DNA of 64,000 bases. It comes from Prevotella sp. Lineage in GTDB: Bacteria; Bacteroidota; Bacteroidia; Bacteroidales; Bacteroidaceae. The notes beneath the pieces are model-generated. The model saw nothing but the letters and a program-made list of their open reading frames with translations. It was not told where the DNA came from and made no database searches. How positions within the stretch are numbered: the first letter of the stretch is position 1; each line of letters begins with the position of its first letter. Shown here one piece after another: positions 27,505 through 36,581 of this stretch. The stretch lies in NCBI GenBank assembly GCA_017395215.1, contig JAFPVW010000128.1, positions 1 through 64,000 of the forward strand, written 5' to 3'. The translations under genes and the position numbers were made by a program.

Positions 27505-28256
27505 CCCTTGTCCTGAGTCCCCGCTACGAGCAGCTGCGCCCCTTTCTGCAGCAGTTGCCTGCCGTCTTCGCACGGCAGGGGCAGGTGCTCTACGACGACC
27601 GCAACCAGGTTCGGCTGTTCGAAGTCGAGGGCCACAAGCTCGTCGTGAAGCGCTACAAGCGCCACGACTGGCTGAAGCGTATCATCTACACCTTCTTCCG
27701 CAAGAGCAAGGCGCGGCGCTCTTTCGAGAATGCCATGCAGCTGGGCGTGCGCGGATTCGTCACCCCCTGCGAGGTGGCTTACATTGAGGAGCGCTGCCTG
27801 GGGCTGGTCCGCCAGGTGTACTACGTCTGCGAGTACACACCGGCCGATCCTGTCCGCCGCCGGCTCATCGAGCAGGAGCCCTTCGACAAGCCGCTGGCCA
27901 CGGCCTATGCCTGCTTCGTGGCCCGGCTGCACGAGGCCGGCGTGCTGCACCGCGACCTCAACCCCACCAACGTGCTCTTCACCGGACACGCCGGCCGCTA
28001 CGACTTCGAGCTCATCGATATCAACCGCATGCGCTTCTACGACGGGCCGGTGCCCAAGGCCGAGTGCATGGAGAACCTGACGCTCTTCTACTGGCTCACC
28101 CCCGCCTACCGCTACATCCTCGACGTATATGCAGCCCAGCGCTACTGGACGGATGCCGACATAGCCGAGGCGCTCCGGGTGAAAGAGCGGCACGACCGCC
28201 GCTGGGTCCGGCGCAAACAAATCACGCATTTAGGAAAATATGAAGTATCACATTGA
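27501..28256 (+). CDS. Lipopolysaccharide kinase-like protein (InaA/Kdo kinase type)
   Basis: A 251-residue protein-kinase-fold enzyme. An N-terminal lobe contains LVVKRYKRHDWLK (the catalytic Lys region). The catalytic loop reads HRDLNPTNVLF (about residues 151-161) and the metal-binding segment is ELIDINRM. Related enzymes phosphorylate Kdo or heptose in the inner core, which fits between a lipid A acyltransferase and glycosyltransferases. It starts in the stop of the upstream gene and its end overlaps the next gene by 17 nt. Confidence 0.85.
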   Translation: MTLVLSPRYEQLRPFLQQLPAVFARQGQVLYDDRNQVRLFEVEGHKLVVKRYKRHDWLKRIIYTFFRKSKARRSFENAMQLGVRGFVTPCEVAYIEERCLGLVRQVYYVCEYTPADPVRRRLIEQEPFDKPLATAYACFVARLHEAGVLHRDLNPTNVLFTGHAGRYDFELIDINRMRFYDGPVPKAECMENLTLFYWLTPAYRYILDVYAAQRYWTDADIAEALRVKERHDRRWVRRKQITHLGKYEVSH

Positions 28257-29235
28257 AATAGGTACAGTCAACAAGGCCAAGCAGGACATCGACGAGGTGT
28301 GCCGCCGCGAGGGCTTCACCAACCTGACGCGCCGCAACTTCGGCAGTGGCGGCGTGGGACGGTTTGCTACGAAGCTGGTCGGCGTGGCAAGCATCATCTG
28401 GAGGCTCAGGCGGGGCGACGTGCTCTTCCTTCAGTACCCGATGAAGAAGTTCTACTACATGGCCTGCTCGCTGGCACGCATGAAGGGTGCCCGCGTGGTC
28501 ACCGTCATCCACGACCTCGGCGCCTTCCGCCGCCACAAGCTTACGCCTGAACAGGAGAACCGCCGGCTGTCGAAGACCGACTTCCTGATTGTCCACAACC
28601 CGACCATGCGCGACTACCTCGTTGAGCACGGCTTCAAGGGCGGCATCCACTGCCTGCAGATTTTCGACTACCTGTCGGAGCGCCAGCCGGCTGTCTACGC
28701 CACGCCCCATGCACCGTGGCGCATCGTCTATGCCGGCAACCTCGCCCGCTGGCGCAACGAGTTCCTCTATCGCCTCGGCGACACGCTGGACGGATGGCAG
28801 ATGGACCTCTACGGAAAGGGGTTCGACACGTCGGCCGCCACCAGCCCGCAGCTTCACTGTCACGGCTTCATGGCCAGCGACGACTTCATAGCCCAGGTCG
28901 AAGCCGACTTCGGACTCGTCTGGGACGGCGACTCTCAGGAGGAGTGTACGGGCGACTGGGGCGAGTACCTGCGCATCAACGACCCCCACAAGACGTCGTT
29001 CTACCTGCGTGCCGGCATTCCCGTCATCGTGTGGAGCCAGGCCGCCATGACGCCCTTCATCCTCGAGCAGCAGGTGGGCATCGCCGTCGACGGACTGCAG
29101 CAGATAGGCCAGCGACTGGCCGCCCTCACGGCTGCCGACTACCGGCAGATGCGGCAGAACGCACAGTCAATGAGCCGCCGCCTGAACGACGGCTATTATA
29201 TAAAACAAGGTATGAAGGCAGCATGTATAGAATAA
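28240..29235 (+). CDS. Galactofuranosyltransferase-like glycosyltransferase
   Basis: A 331-residue GT-B-type protein. The N-terminal Rossmann half contains VLFLQYPMKK and VVTVIHDLG; the C-terminal half contains IVYAGNLARW, LYGKGF and GLVWDGDS, patterns typical of beta-1,6-galactofuranosyltransferase-like proteins. It probably adds a sugar to the outer core or O-chain. The overlaps with both neighbours (17 nt upstream, 13 nt downstream) indicate one polycistronic transcript. Confidence 0.8.
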   Translation: MKYHIEIGTVNKAKQDIDEVCRREGFTNLTRRNFGSGGVGRFATKLVGVASIIWRLRRGDVLFLQYPMKKFYYMACSLARMKGARVVTVIHDLGAFRRHKLTPEQENRRLSKTDFLIVHNPTMRDYLVEHGFKGGIHCLQIFDYLSERQPAVYATPHAPWRIVYAGNLARWRNEFLYRLGDTLDGWQMDLYGKGFDTSAATSPQLHCHGFMASDDFIAQVEADFGLVWDGDSQEECTGDWGEYLRINDPHKTSFYLRAGIPVIVWSQAAMTPFILEQQVGIAVDGLQQIGQRLAALTAADYRQMRQNAQSMSRRLNDGYYIKQGMKAACIE

Positions 29236-30281
29236 GATTCATGCCCTATCGCGAGGGCCTGGCCACCATCATGCACCGCCAGACGCCCGGTCACAGCCTG
29301 CGCTCACAGGACGGGCGCTATGAGTTCTGCCTCGACGACACAATGGACGAGGCCGACTTCTGGGTGGTTCAGGGCAAGGGCGTGCGCCAGGTGCAGACCT
29401 GCCGCGTGGCTCCCGAGAACACCATCCTGCTCACCACCGAGCCCCACTCCGTGCTGGTCTACCCCCAGCGCTACATCGACCAGTTCGGCCTCGTCGTCAG
29501 CTGCCAGCAGCAGCTGCGCCACCGCAACGTCAGGTACGGGCCGGCCATCCTGCCCTGGTTTGTGGGCTACAAGCCCGACGGCCGCGGCGGCTACACCTTC
29601 ACCGAGGACTACGACTCGCTCTCGCTGTCAGCGGCACCGCCGCCGAAGGAGAAGCTCATCTCCGTCATCACCAGCAACAAGGCCTTCACCCGTGGCCATC
29701 TCGACCGCATCAAGTTTGTCGAGCAGCTGAAGGCGCGCTTCGGCGACCGTATCGACGTCTTCGGCCGCGGCTTCCGCCCGTTCGACGACAAGTGGGACGT
29801 GCTGCGCCCCTACAAGTATCACGTCGCCATCGAGAACTCGTCGGAGCCCTACTATTGGACGGAGAAGATTGCCGACTGCTACCTCACCGGCACGTTCCCT
29901 GTCTATCACGGCTGTACCAACCTGTCCGACTATTTCAGGCGCGAAGCCTTCGAGCCTATCGACATCCGCCGGCCCGAGGCAGCCATCCGCACCATCGAGG
30001 CGGTCATCGACAGTGGCCGCTACGAAGCCTCGGCAGCCGTCCTTGGCGAGATGAAAAGTCGGGTGCTGGGCGAATACAACATGTTTGAGTATGCCGCCCG
30101 CCTCTGCGACCAGCTCAACCCCGACGCCCCCAAGCAGCTGGTGTCCATACAGCCCTGCCGGTCGGGGCTCGACTGGCACAACTTCGTGAATTACACGGTT
30201 AAGAACAACTATTACAAACTGCTGACCAAATGTCATTACTGGAAGAACGGAGAGACCCTGAGCTCCAGCGGTGCCTGTTAG
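29223..30281 (+). CDS. Family 10 (fucosyltransferase-like) glycosyltransferase
   Basis: A 352-residue protein. The GT10 donor-binding region is clear at about residues 200-245 (KYHVAIENSSEPYYWTEKI, then DCYLTGTFPVYHG). Family members add alpha-1,3/1,4-fucose, and in Bacteroides also other sugars, to surface glycans. The ATG at 29223 is the only start that does not run deep into the upstream gene. It overlaps licD by 52 nt at its 3' end. Confidence 0.85.
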   Translation: MYRIRFMPYREGLATIMHRQTPGHSLRSQDGRYEFCLDDTMDEADFWVVQGKGVRQVQTCRVAPENTILLTTEPHSVLVYPQRYIDQFGLVVSCQQQLRHRNVRYGPAILPWFVGYKPDGRGGYTFTEDYDSLSLSAAPPPKEKLISVITSNKAFTRGHLDRIKFVEQLKARFGDRIDVFGRGFRPFDDKWDVLRPYKYHVAIENSSEPYYWTEKIADCYLTGTFPVYHGCTNLSDYFRREAFEPIDIRRPEAAIRTIEAVIDSGRYEASAAVLGEMKSRVLGEYNMFEYAARLCDQLNPDAPKQLVSIQPCRSGLDWHNFVNYTVKNNYYKLLTKCHYWKNGETLSSSGAC

Positions 30282-31072
30282 GCATACTGGAGGCCATCGA
30301 CCGCGTGTGCCGCGAGCACCGTCTGCGCTACTACCTCATTGCCGGCACCTGCCTGGGAGCCATTCGCCACAAGGGCTTCATTCCCTGGGACGACGATGCC
30401 GACGTCGGTATGCCCCGCCCCGACTACGACGTGCTCATTGCCCATGCCAGCGAGTGGCTGCCCGAGGGCTACGAGCTGGTGAGCGGCGAGACCGATCCCC
30501 GCTATCCCTATTTCTTCGCCCGCATACAGGATGCCCGCACCACCTATGTCCTGCGGCGGCAGTTCGACTTTGTCGGCGGACTGCCCGTCGACCTTTACCC
30601 GCTCGACGGCATGACCGGCAGCCCCCTGCGCCGCTGGTGGCACTACGTGCGGCTGAGCCACGCCAAGAAGCTGCTTTACTTCTGCCTCGTCGACCCCTAC
30701 AAACACGGGCACGGGCCCCGCAGCTGGCTGCCGCTGCTGGTCCGCCGCCTCCACAGTCCGGCCTCGCTCCACCAGCGGCTGCGGCGCCTGCTGACGGAGT
30801 TCGGCTACGACGAGTCGAGCCTCGTTGCCGACCACGACTACAAGTATCCGAAAGGCGTCTTTCCGAAAGAGGTGTTCGGCCAGCCACTGGCCGTGCCCTT
30901 CGAGGACACGGAGCTGACGACGGTTGCCCAGCCCGACTCCTACCTGCGCCAGCTTTACGGCAACTATATGGAACTTCCCAAGACCTTGCCTCCACAGAAC
31001 TACCGGCTTCTCGACCTGGAGAAGCCCTACCGGGAGTTTACGGACGAACCCGCCCGAACGTCTTCACGCTGA
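30230..31072 (+). CDS. LicD family phosphotransferase
   Basis: A 280-residue LicD-type nucleotidyltransferase-fold protein. AGTCLGAIRHKGFIPWDDDADVG (about residues 38-60) contains the GS/T-x-LGAxRH and D-x-D signature. Such proteins transfer phosphocholine, phosphoethanolamine or similar groups to glycans. It is the last gene of the rightward envelope run and its 3' end overlaps the convergent CDP-glycerol transferase gene by 35 nt. Confidence 0.85.
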   Translation: MSLLEERRDPELQRCLLGILEAIDRVCREHRLRYYLIAGTCLGAIRHKGFIPWDDDADVGMPRPDYDVLIAHASEWLPEGYELVSGETDPRYPYFFARIQDARTTYVLRRQFDFVGGLPVDLYPLDGMTGSPLRRWWHYVRLSHAKKLLYFCLVDPYKHGHGPRSWLPLLVRRLHSPASLHQRLRRLLTEFGYDESSLVADHDYKYPKGVFPKEVFGQPLAVPFEDTELTTVAQPDSYLRQLYGNYMELPKTLPPQNYRLLDLEKPYREFTDEPARTSSR

Positions 31073-32087
31073 CATACCTTCGCCAGAGGTTCAGCCGGCG
31101 CTTCTCGGGGACACCGTGACGGGCAATGAAGTCGCATGCTCCCTGCAGCATCCGCTCGGCGCAGCGGCCGTCGGTGTACGGGTCGTAATTCGCTATCACC
31201 CATTTTCTCCGCTCTGCCAGCTCGCGGCTGTCGAACAGTTCGTCGTAGGCCGCCAGCAGCTGTTCCGGTTCGTTGATATTCTTCCAGTAAGGGTCTGTCG
31301 AGACGGTGTTGAGTGTCACCACGGGCTTGTCTAACAGCAGCATCTCGTAGATGGTCGACGACGTGTCGCTCACCATCGCGTCGGCCATCAGCATATACTT
31401 CGTAATGGCGAAGTCTCTTTCGAAGACGATGTTCAGGCGGCTGCCGGCCAGCTGCCTGTATTCGTCGACCCACTCCTGCTGTGTCAGCGGATGCAGCTTG
31501 ATGAGCAGCAGCACGCCCCGCTCGTCGACGAGTCTCACGAGCTGCTCCTTAATCTTCGGCAGCGACGTCAGCCGGGGCGAGAACGTCGGGGCATAGAGCA
31601 CGATGCGCTGGCAGCCGTGCTCGCGCAGCAGCCGCTCGCGCTCGGCGTCGAAGTCGTGACGGTGGCGGGCTGTCCAGTCCTGCCTCGTCCACCCCGTCTC
31701 CAGCACCTCGAAGTCGCTGCGTCCCTTGCGCAGCTTCTCAAACTCGCGGGTGAAGTAAGGTCCCTGCGTCATGTAGATGTCGTAGTAGTTGCGGATGCGG
31801 AACTGGTCGCGCTTCTCGGCTGCATAGCCGTGGAAGATGCTGCACTTCACGCCGTTCAGGTAGTAGGGCACGATATTGCCCGGCGCGAAGACGGCATCGG
31901 GATGGAAGTCGTGGGCCTGCTGCATGCTGTGTGTCCACCTCACGCTGTCCTTCAGCGGGAAGTCGGGAATCTTCGGCTCGTGAACATACCACAGCACTTC
32001 GTTGCCTCCCTGCCTGTCGGCCTCCTCCTGCAGCGGTCCGAGGATGTCGACCGCATATTTGTTCTCGCAAAACAGTAGTATTTTCAT
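31038..32087 (-). CDS. CDP-glycerol glycerophosphotransferase family protein
   Basis: A 349-residue protein with a GT-B layout. The C-terminal half carries VLYAPTFSPR, LIKLHP and the MVSDTSSTIYEMLLLDKPVV segment characteristic of the TagB/TagF family. In Gram-negative bacteria, members add glycerol-phosphate or ribitol-phosphate type groups to surface glycans. It faces the licD operon from the opposite strand with overlapping 3' ends, so the two transcripts would be antisense there. Confidence 0.82.
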   Translation of the reverse strand: MKILLFCENKYAVDILGPLQEEADRQGGNEVLWYVHEPKIPDFPLKDSVRWTHSMQQAHDFHPDAVFAPGNIVPYYLNGVKCSIFHGYAAEKRDQFRIRNYYDIYMTQGPYFTREFEKLRKGRSDFEVLETGWTRQDWTARHRHDFDAERERLLREHGCQRIVLYAPTFSPRLTSLPKIKEQLVRLVDERGVLLLIKLHPLTQQEWVDEYRQLAGSRLNIVFERDFAITKYMLMADAMVSDTSSTIYEMLLLDKPVVTLNTVSTDPYWKNINEPEQLLAAYDELFDSRELAERRKWVIANYDPYTDGRCAERMLQGACDFIARHGVPEKRRLNLWRRYVSVKTFGRVRP

Positions 32088-32120
32088 CGCTTATATTTTT
32101 ATTGGGTTTATATTCAACTT

Positions 32121-32846
32121 TCACTCCCACATCTCCTGCAGCACGGCAAAGGAGCGCAGCTCGGGGAAGTCGGGCAGGTGGATGCGGTAGTAGGTCAGCG
32201 CTATGTCGAGCAGGCGCAGGCGGTCGTGGCGCGACAGCCGGAACAGGTGCATCGTCTGGTAGTCCATGCGCATCATCAGCTGCACCTTCTCGGCCTCCTC
32301 GGGCATGAGGTAGTCGCGATGGAGCGGCGTCTGCTGCGAGAAGGTGGAGGCGCGCAAGTCGAAAAAGCTGCCGGGACTGTAGCCGTCGAGGTTGGGCGTG
32401 AAGCCTAAGAAGCGTGCCATGCGCATCAGGAAGACCAGGTGGAAGTTGGCCACGTGCCCGTCGGCACCGTCAATCCACTGCAGGCTGCTGGCCACGTAGT
32501 CGAACAGCGGCTCGTTGCGCTGCTCACCCTTCAGGGCGTGGTAGAGAAACTCGGCCAGGAACAGCGTGATGGAGAGCTTTGTCGGGTCGGTCTGCAGCGA
32601 CGCGAGCGGCGTCAGTATGGCGGCATTGTGCAGTTTCTGCAGCTGCATGTTCGGCCGCACGTCGGTCTCGATGCTGAGCAGCGTCAGCGGCTGAAACAAC
32701 TGCTTCTTCAGCTTGCCCCGCGAGGTCTTCGGCAAGTGTATGATAAACGACAGGCGCCCGCAGGCGCGGGTGAACATATCTATTATCATCCGCGTCTCGC
32801 CGTACTTCAGGGCATGCAGCACAAGGGCCTCTGTCTTGGTGTTCAT
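32121..32846 (-). CDS. recO: DNA repair protein RecO
   Basis: A 241-residue protein. An N-terminal OB fold opens with EALVLHALKYGETRMIIDMFTR; a helical C-terminal domain follows. RecO acts with RecR and RecF in RecFOR loading of RecA. This Bacteroidetes form lacks the clear four-Cys zinc motif of other RecO proteins. The ATG at 32846 was chosen; a longer frame would start within the promoter. The -7 box is 6 nt upstream. Confidence 0.88.
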   Translation of the reverse strand: MNTKTEALVLHALKYGETRMIIDMFTRACGRLSFIIHLPKTSRGKLKKQLFQPLTLLSIETDVRPNMQLQKLHNAAILTPLASLQTDPTKLSITLFLAEFLYHALKGEQRNEPLFDYVASSLQWIDGADGHVANFHLVFLMRMARFLGFTPNLDGYSPGSFFDLRASTFSQQTPLHRDYLMPEEAEKVQLMMRMDYQTMHLFRLSRHDRLRLLDIALTYYRIHLPDFPELRSFAVLQEMWE

Positions 32847-32852
32847 ACGCTG

Positions 32853-32860
32853 CAAAGATA
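32853..32860 (-). promoter_or_regulatory. -7 box 6 nt before recO
   Basis: Leftward TATCTTTG, then CAGCGT and ATG. Confidence 0.6.
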
Positions 32861-32898
32861 GCTATTTTTCATGGAAGACGCATTTTTCTTTAAGAAAA

Positions 32899-32930
32899 TT
32901 TGGCTGTTTAAGAAAAAAGCAGTACCTTTG
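32899..32930 (+). promoter_or_regulatory. Promoter of tRNA-Glu/rpsT
   Basis: TTTG at 32899-32902, a 20-nt spacer and TACCTTTG at 32923-32930. Confidence 0.8.
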
Positions 32931-32983
32931 CACCCGCTTTTTACGCCATCGTGAATCGAAAACGCGCAAATCGTAAATAGCAT

Positions 32984-33058
32984 GGTCCCTTCGTCTATCG
33001 GTTAGGACGAGAGATTTTCATTCTCTAAAGAGGAGTTCGACTCTCCTAGGGACTACCA
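32984..33058 (+). tRNA. tRNA-Glu (anticodon TTC)
   Basis: A 75-nt cloverleaf with acceptor GGTCCCT against AGGGACT, the D arm GTCT...GGAC, an anticodon stem AGAGA/TCTCT with loop TTTTCAT (anticodon TTC), the T arm GGAGT-TCGA-CTCTCC and an encoded CCA end. Bacteroidetes often have this tRNA upstream of rpsT, as here. Confidence 0.96.
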
Positions 33059-33059
33059 C

Positions 33060-33180
33060 TGCCAAATCTGTCATCTGCACAGCCAAGTGCTACCGGCGAA
33101 AACCGGGATAAGGTGGCGGAGGGCTCAGTAGAGTCAGCCCAGGGCGGTCGCTCACGACGCAAGACCCACAGGCTTTGGCA
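33060..33180 (+). ncRNA. Candidate structured RNA between tRNA-Glu and rpsT
   Basis: TGCCAAA (33060-33066) can pair with TTTGGCA (33174-33180), enclosing hairpins CCGG/CCGG (33093-33106), GGGCT/AGCCC (33121-33140) and GTCG/CGAC (33147-33158). It is not a coding region or a second tRNA. It could be an rpsT leader, where S20 autoregulation is known in other bacteria, or a stand-alone small RNA. I do not recognise a named family. Confidence 0.45.
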
Positions 33181-33214
33181 CTTAACAACAAACAACTAAC
33201 AATTAAACAAAAAA

Positions 33215-33469
33215 ATGGCAAACCACAAATCATCCCTGAAGAGAATCCGTCAGGAAAAGAAGAGAGCAATTCACAACAAGTATTATGCAAAGACCATGCG
33301 CAACGCCGTACGCAAACTGCGCGCCATGACAAACAAGGACGAGGCTGTAGCCCTGTACCCGAAGGTGCAGAAGATGCTTGACAAGCTGGCCAAGACCAAC
33401 ATCATCCACAAGAACAAGGCCGCCAACCTGAAGTCGAGTCTCTGCCTGCATATCAACAAGTTAGGATAA
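33215..33469 (+). CDS. rpsT: 30S ribosomal protein S20
   Basis: An 84-residue, Lys/Arg-rich helical protein beginning [15 protein letters not shown], with [10 protein letters not shown] near the C-terminus, typical of S20. It binds 16S rRNA in the body of the small subunit. It is transcribed from the promoter ahead of tRNA-Glu, with a structured leader between, and is followed by a perfect 28-bp palindrome. Confidence 0.97.
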   Translation: MANHKSSLKRIRQEKKRAIHNKYYAKTMRNAVRKLRAMTNKDEAVALYPKVQKMLDKLAKTNIIHKNKAANLKSSLCLHINKLG

Positions 33470-33495
33470 GCTCCGATTATATTGAACACATGCCT

Positions 33496-33523
33496 GGGGG
33501 CTGCTACCGCGGTAGCAGCCCCC
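33496..33523 (+). terminator. Terminator-like perfect palindrome after rpsT
   Basis: A perfect 28-bp palindrome, GGGGGCTGCTACC with its complement. The T tract after it is weak (TGTTCG). Confidence 0.7.
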
Positions 33524-33562
33524 TGTTCGTAAACGTTTTCAAGTAAAAAAGCGGGGAAATGC

Positions 33563-33593
33563 TTGCACCATTGAATTATTATTCGTACCTTTG
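33563..33593 (+). promoter_or_regulatory. Promoter of the Big2 secreted protein
   Basis: TTG at 33563-33565, a 20-nt spacer and TACCTTTG at 33586-33593. Confidence 0.78.
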
Positions 33594-33647
33594 CCCGCAA
33601 TCAGAGAATCTGAAACATTAAAATTACTAATTTAAACTAATAAACAA

Positions 33648-36374
33648 ATGAAAAAACTCTTTACTTTATTGACGCTTGCGCTGATGTCGATAGGGTCGGC
33701 GTGGGCAGACGGTACCGTCGAGGCAGCCAAGAATGTTGATTCGAAAAACAAAGATTTGGTTGGGACTTGTTACACAATTCCCGGTACTTATATTGCAGGA
33801 GCTGGTGGTGAAGCAGCTGGCGATATGAAGAATAAAGGTATTAAACTAAGAACAGGCAGTGATGGCTCAAGAGTTGTGTTTAAAGTAAATACTGGTTATG
33901 TTATTACAGACTTCAAGCTTTATGGTATTTCAAACTATGCTTTAGCAGCAGGTGCAAGCGAGCCTTGCATTTCAGTGACAAAGGTTGAGGTAGACGAGAC
34001 GGAGACTGACCAGACGGGTACTGGTGTTTTCCCGGCCAAAGGTTCATCTACGTCAGGTAGTGTGCTTTTGGAGAGTATTAATGCCACGGATTCTATTGTT
34101 ATCTATTTCAACAACGAAAATGCTAGTGGAAACCAGATTAATGCCTACTACGAATTGACGTGGGAGAAAGCTGTTTCGTCAGTCCCCTTACAGACGGCTG
34201 TCACTCCGGCGTCTGCCACTATCTCCGTAGGTCAGACAACAACGTTAACAGGCGAGTTTTCTGGTGGTAATTTTACTGGCCAGTGGGTGAGCAGCGACGA
34301 GGACGTAGCTACCGTATCAGCCGACGGCAAGGTAACAGGTGTTGCTGCTGGAACTGCTAATATTACGTACCAGTGGGCTGAAGACCAAAGTGAGGATGCC
34401 TACAAGGCTTCTGCTGCAATAACCGTAATTGATGCTCCGCTGGGCACCAAAGTATCTCCAGCAGCTGCCGCAATCGCTATTGGTAAGGATATTACACTGA
34501 CAGGTAGCTTCACTGTCGGTGAGTTCCAGGGAGAATGGGTGAGCGACAATGAGAATATAGCCACTGTCTCAGACGCAGGCGTAGTGACTGGTGTTGCTGA
34601 AGGTACGGCTAACATTACGTTCCAATGGAAAGACGATCAGAGCGAGGACGCTTACAAAGCCACGGCTGCTGTTACCGTTGTTGATGCAACCGGAGCAACC
34701 TTTGACAAGGAGTTATGCACCGCTGTCAAAACATACGACTTTGCCAATTGGGGAGCAACAACGCTGGCTATTGGCGATAAAGCTGGATCTATTTGGAATC
34801 AGGCCAATTCTCAGAATAACGACGTTTTCTGGTGCACCAATGAGGGACTTGAGAACCTGGCCATTCAGGCCGTTTTAAGTAATAATAGGGGCTTCTCAAT
34901 AAACGACAATGGACTTTATGAGGGAAGCGGTGCTGGCCGCTGCGCTGCTATTGGCGGAATTAAAAAGGGCCAGTATGTTGAGTTTAACCACAACAGCGAA
35001 ACGAGCTTCTATACCAAGAGCGATAAATCTGATGATGGTATTCTTAAGCTGGCATGCGTAGCCGAGAAGGGTCATCATGTTTATTATGCTGTTGAAGATG
35101 GTATGATTGGTTTTGAACTTGCCAAGAATCATTACGTTACAAGTATTGTCATCTACGAGGCTATAGACTTGTCGGGTGAACCCACCGAACTGTCTTTCGC
35201 ACAGGAGGAGGTCAATGCCGCTTTAGGTGAGTCGTTCACAGCTCCTACACTGTCAGCTACGCCCTCTGACCTGACTGGTATCGAATACAGTAGCTCTAAT
35301 GAAAAAGTTGCTACGGTAGATGCAGAAACAGGCGACGTCACTCTTGTAGGTCTTGGTTCTGCCACGATAACAGCCAGATTTGCTGGTGACGACACCTACA
35401 ATCCCTCGTCAGCATCTTATAAACTGAACGTTACCATGGCCGCTATTGACAGCAAGACATGGGACTTCTCAACATGGGACGACGAAGGAAACTTCGACAT
35501 CACTGAGACTACCATAATCGACGGCCTTCAGGTTGCCGCAACTGAAAGTGGCAAAGTAGGCATCAATAGCAACGTCCTGAAGTTCGGTGGCACTGGTGCT
35601 GCCACTCAGCGTCACATCCGCTTCAGAATTGCAGAGGGCACACACCTTATCACGATTGTGGCCAAGCATGGTGGCAGTGGCGACCCCCGCCCCCTGCGTA
35701 TGTCGTTTGGTACTTTTGGCACAGACCCTCAGGAGTGGAGCATGACAGCTGGTGCAAGCCCCGCAACGCTCTACTACACCTATAACGGCGACGAAACCGA
35801 TGTCTACATCTACAGCGGCAATTCTGGTATTAACTTGAGCAGCGTGAGCGTCAGTTCCACCGACGAAGTGCCTGTAATGGTAGCCACTGACAAGGCAACT
35901 TATGTCACACCGTTCGACATGGACTTCTCGGCCATCGAAGGCCTGAAGGCCTACGTGGTGTCAGAGGTGACTGCCACTTCCGCTACGCTTGAGGAGGTTG
36001 GCGCAGTGCCCGCCAATACCCCTGTGCTACTTGAGGGCAAGGGCATGTTCACTGTTCCTGTAGCCTCGTCGGCATCAGCACCAGCCGCCAATGAACTGAA
36101 GGCTGGTTCGGCTACGATGGCCGATGGCGACTACATCCTGAAGGGTGGCAAGTTTGTCCGTGCCACTGCCGAGAGCGTTCTGCCCGCTGGCAAGGCCTAC
36201 ATAAGTGTTCCCGCTGGCGCGCGCGAAATAGAGTTCGTGTATAGCGGTGCTACTGCCATCAGCGAGCTGAAGGGTGCTGAGGTTGACGATGCCGTCTATA
36301 ATCTGAGCGGTGTGCGTGTGAAGAGTGCCCAGAAGGGAGTCTACATCCTGAACGGAAAGAAGATTGTGAAATAA
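33648..36374 (+). CDS. Large secreted protein with Big2 domains
   Basis: A 908-residue protein. It has a signal peptide (1-20), a beta-sandwich (about 25-175) and two tandem Big2-type Ig domains (about 180-345, each with VSxxxxxATVSxxGxVTGVAxGTANIT). A lectin- or pectate-lyase-like beta region follows (about 350-510). A third Big2 domain is at about 515-600, then another beta-sandwich (about 605-750), and a C-terminal tail ending LSGVRVKSAQKGVYILNG, similar to T9SS or surface-sorting tails of Prevotella. It is probably a cell-surface adhesin or carbohydrate-associated protein. The N-terminal part is visibly A+T-richer than neighbouring genes, which may point to acquisition (inference). Confidence 0.8.
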   Translation: MKKLFTLLTLALMSIGSAWADGTVEAAKNVDSKNKDLVGTCYTIPGTYIAGAGGEAAGDMKNKGIKLRTGSDGSRVVFKVNTGYVITDFKLYGISNYALAAGASEPCISVTKVEVDETETDQTGTGVFPAKGSSTSGSVLLESINATDSIVIYFNNENASGNQINAYYELTWEKAVSSVPLQTAVTPASATISVGQTTTLTGEFSGGNFTGQWVSSDEDVATVSADGKVTGVAAGTANITYQWAEDQSEDAYKASAAITVIDAPLGTKVSPAAAAIAIGKDITLTGSFTVGEFQGEWVSDNENIATVSDAGVVTGVAEGTANITFQWKDDQSEDAYKATAAVTVVDATGATFDKELCTAVKTYDFANWGATTLAIGDKAGSIWNQANSQNNDVFWCTNEGLENLAIQAVLSNNRGFSINDNGLYEGSGAGRCAAIGGIKKGQYVEFNHNSETSFYTKSDKSDDGILKLACVAEKGHHVYYAVEDGMIGFELAKNHYVTSIVIYEAIDLSGEPTELSFAQEEVNAALGESFTAPTLSATPSDLTGIEYSSSNEKVATVDAETGDVTLVGLGSATITARFAGDDTYNPSSASYKLNVTMAAIDSKTWDFSTWDDEGNFDITETTIIDGLQVAATESGKVGINSNVLKFGGTGAATQRHIRFRIAEGTHLITIVAKHGGSGDPRPLRMSFGTFGTDPQEWSMTAGASPATLYYTYNGDETDVYIYSGNSGINLSSVSVSSTDEVPVMVATDKATYVTPFDMDFSAIEGLKAYVVSEVTATSATLEEVGAVPANTPVLLEGKGMFTVPVASSASAPAANELKAGSATMADGDYILKGGKFVRATAESVLPAGKAYISVPAGAREIEFVYSGATAISELKGAEVDDAVYNLSGVRVKSAQKGVYILNGKKIVK

Positions 36375-36404
36375 ACAGGTAAAAACATTATAAACGAGAA
36401 GAAT

Positions 36405-36563
36405 ATGAAAAAGATATATTTGCAGCCACAGACAGACGTGGTAGACGTAGAGTTAGAAGAGATGATTGCCGCTTCTGTTGGCATTGACTCAGAGTCAACT
36501 CCGATTGATGCACCCGGAGCTGAATCCCGCGAACTCTTCGACATTATACTGCTCGACGAATAA
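36405..36563 (+). CDS. Small acidic companion peptide, 52 residues
   Basis: ATG at 36405 to TAA at 36561-36563, 30 nt after the large secreted gene. It begins MKKIYLQPQTDVVDVELEE and continues with MIAAS and an acidic tail ending LDE. Short proteins with this MKK-Y-x-P-x-T-x-V pattern are common after secreted-protein genes in Prevotella and Bacteroides (from memory). They lack a cleavable signal peptide. The function is unknown. The strong bidirectional terminator right after it supports it as the last cistron. Confidence 0.65.
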   Translation: MKKIYLQPQTDVVDVELEEMIAASVGIDSESTPIDAPGAESRELFDIILLDE

Positions 36564-36581
36564 TCCCAACGGGAATATAGC

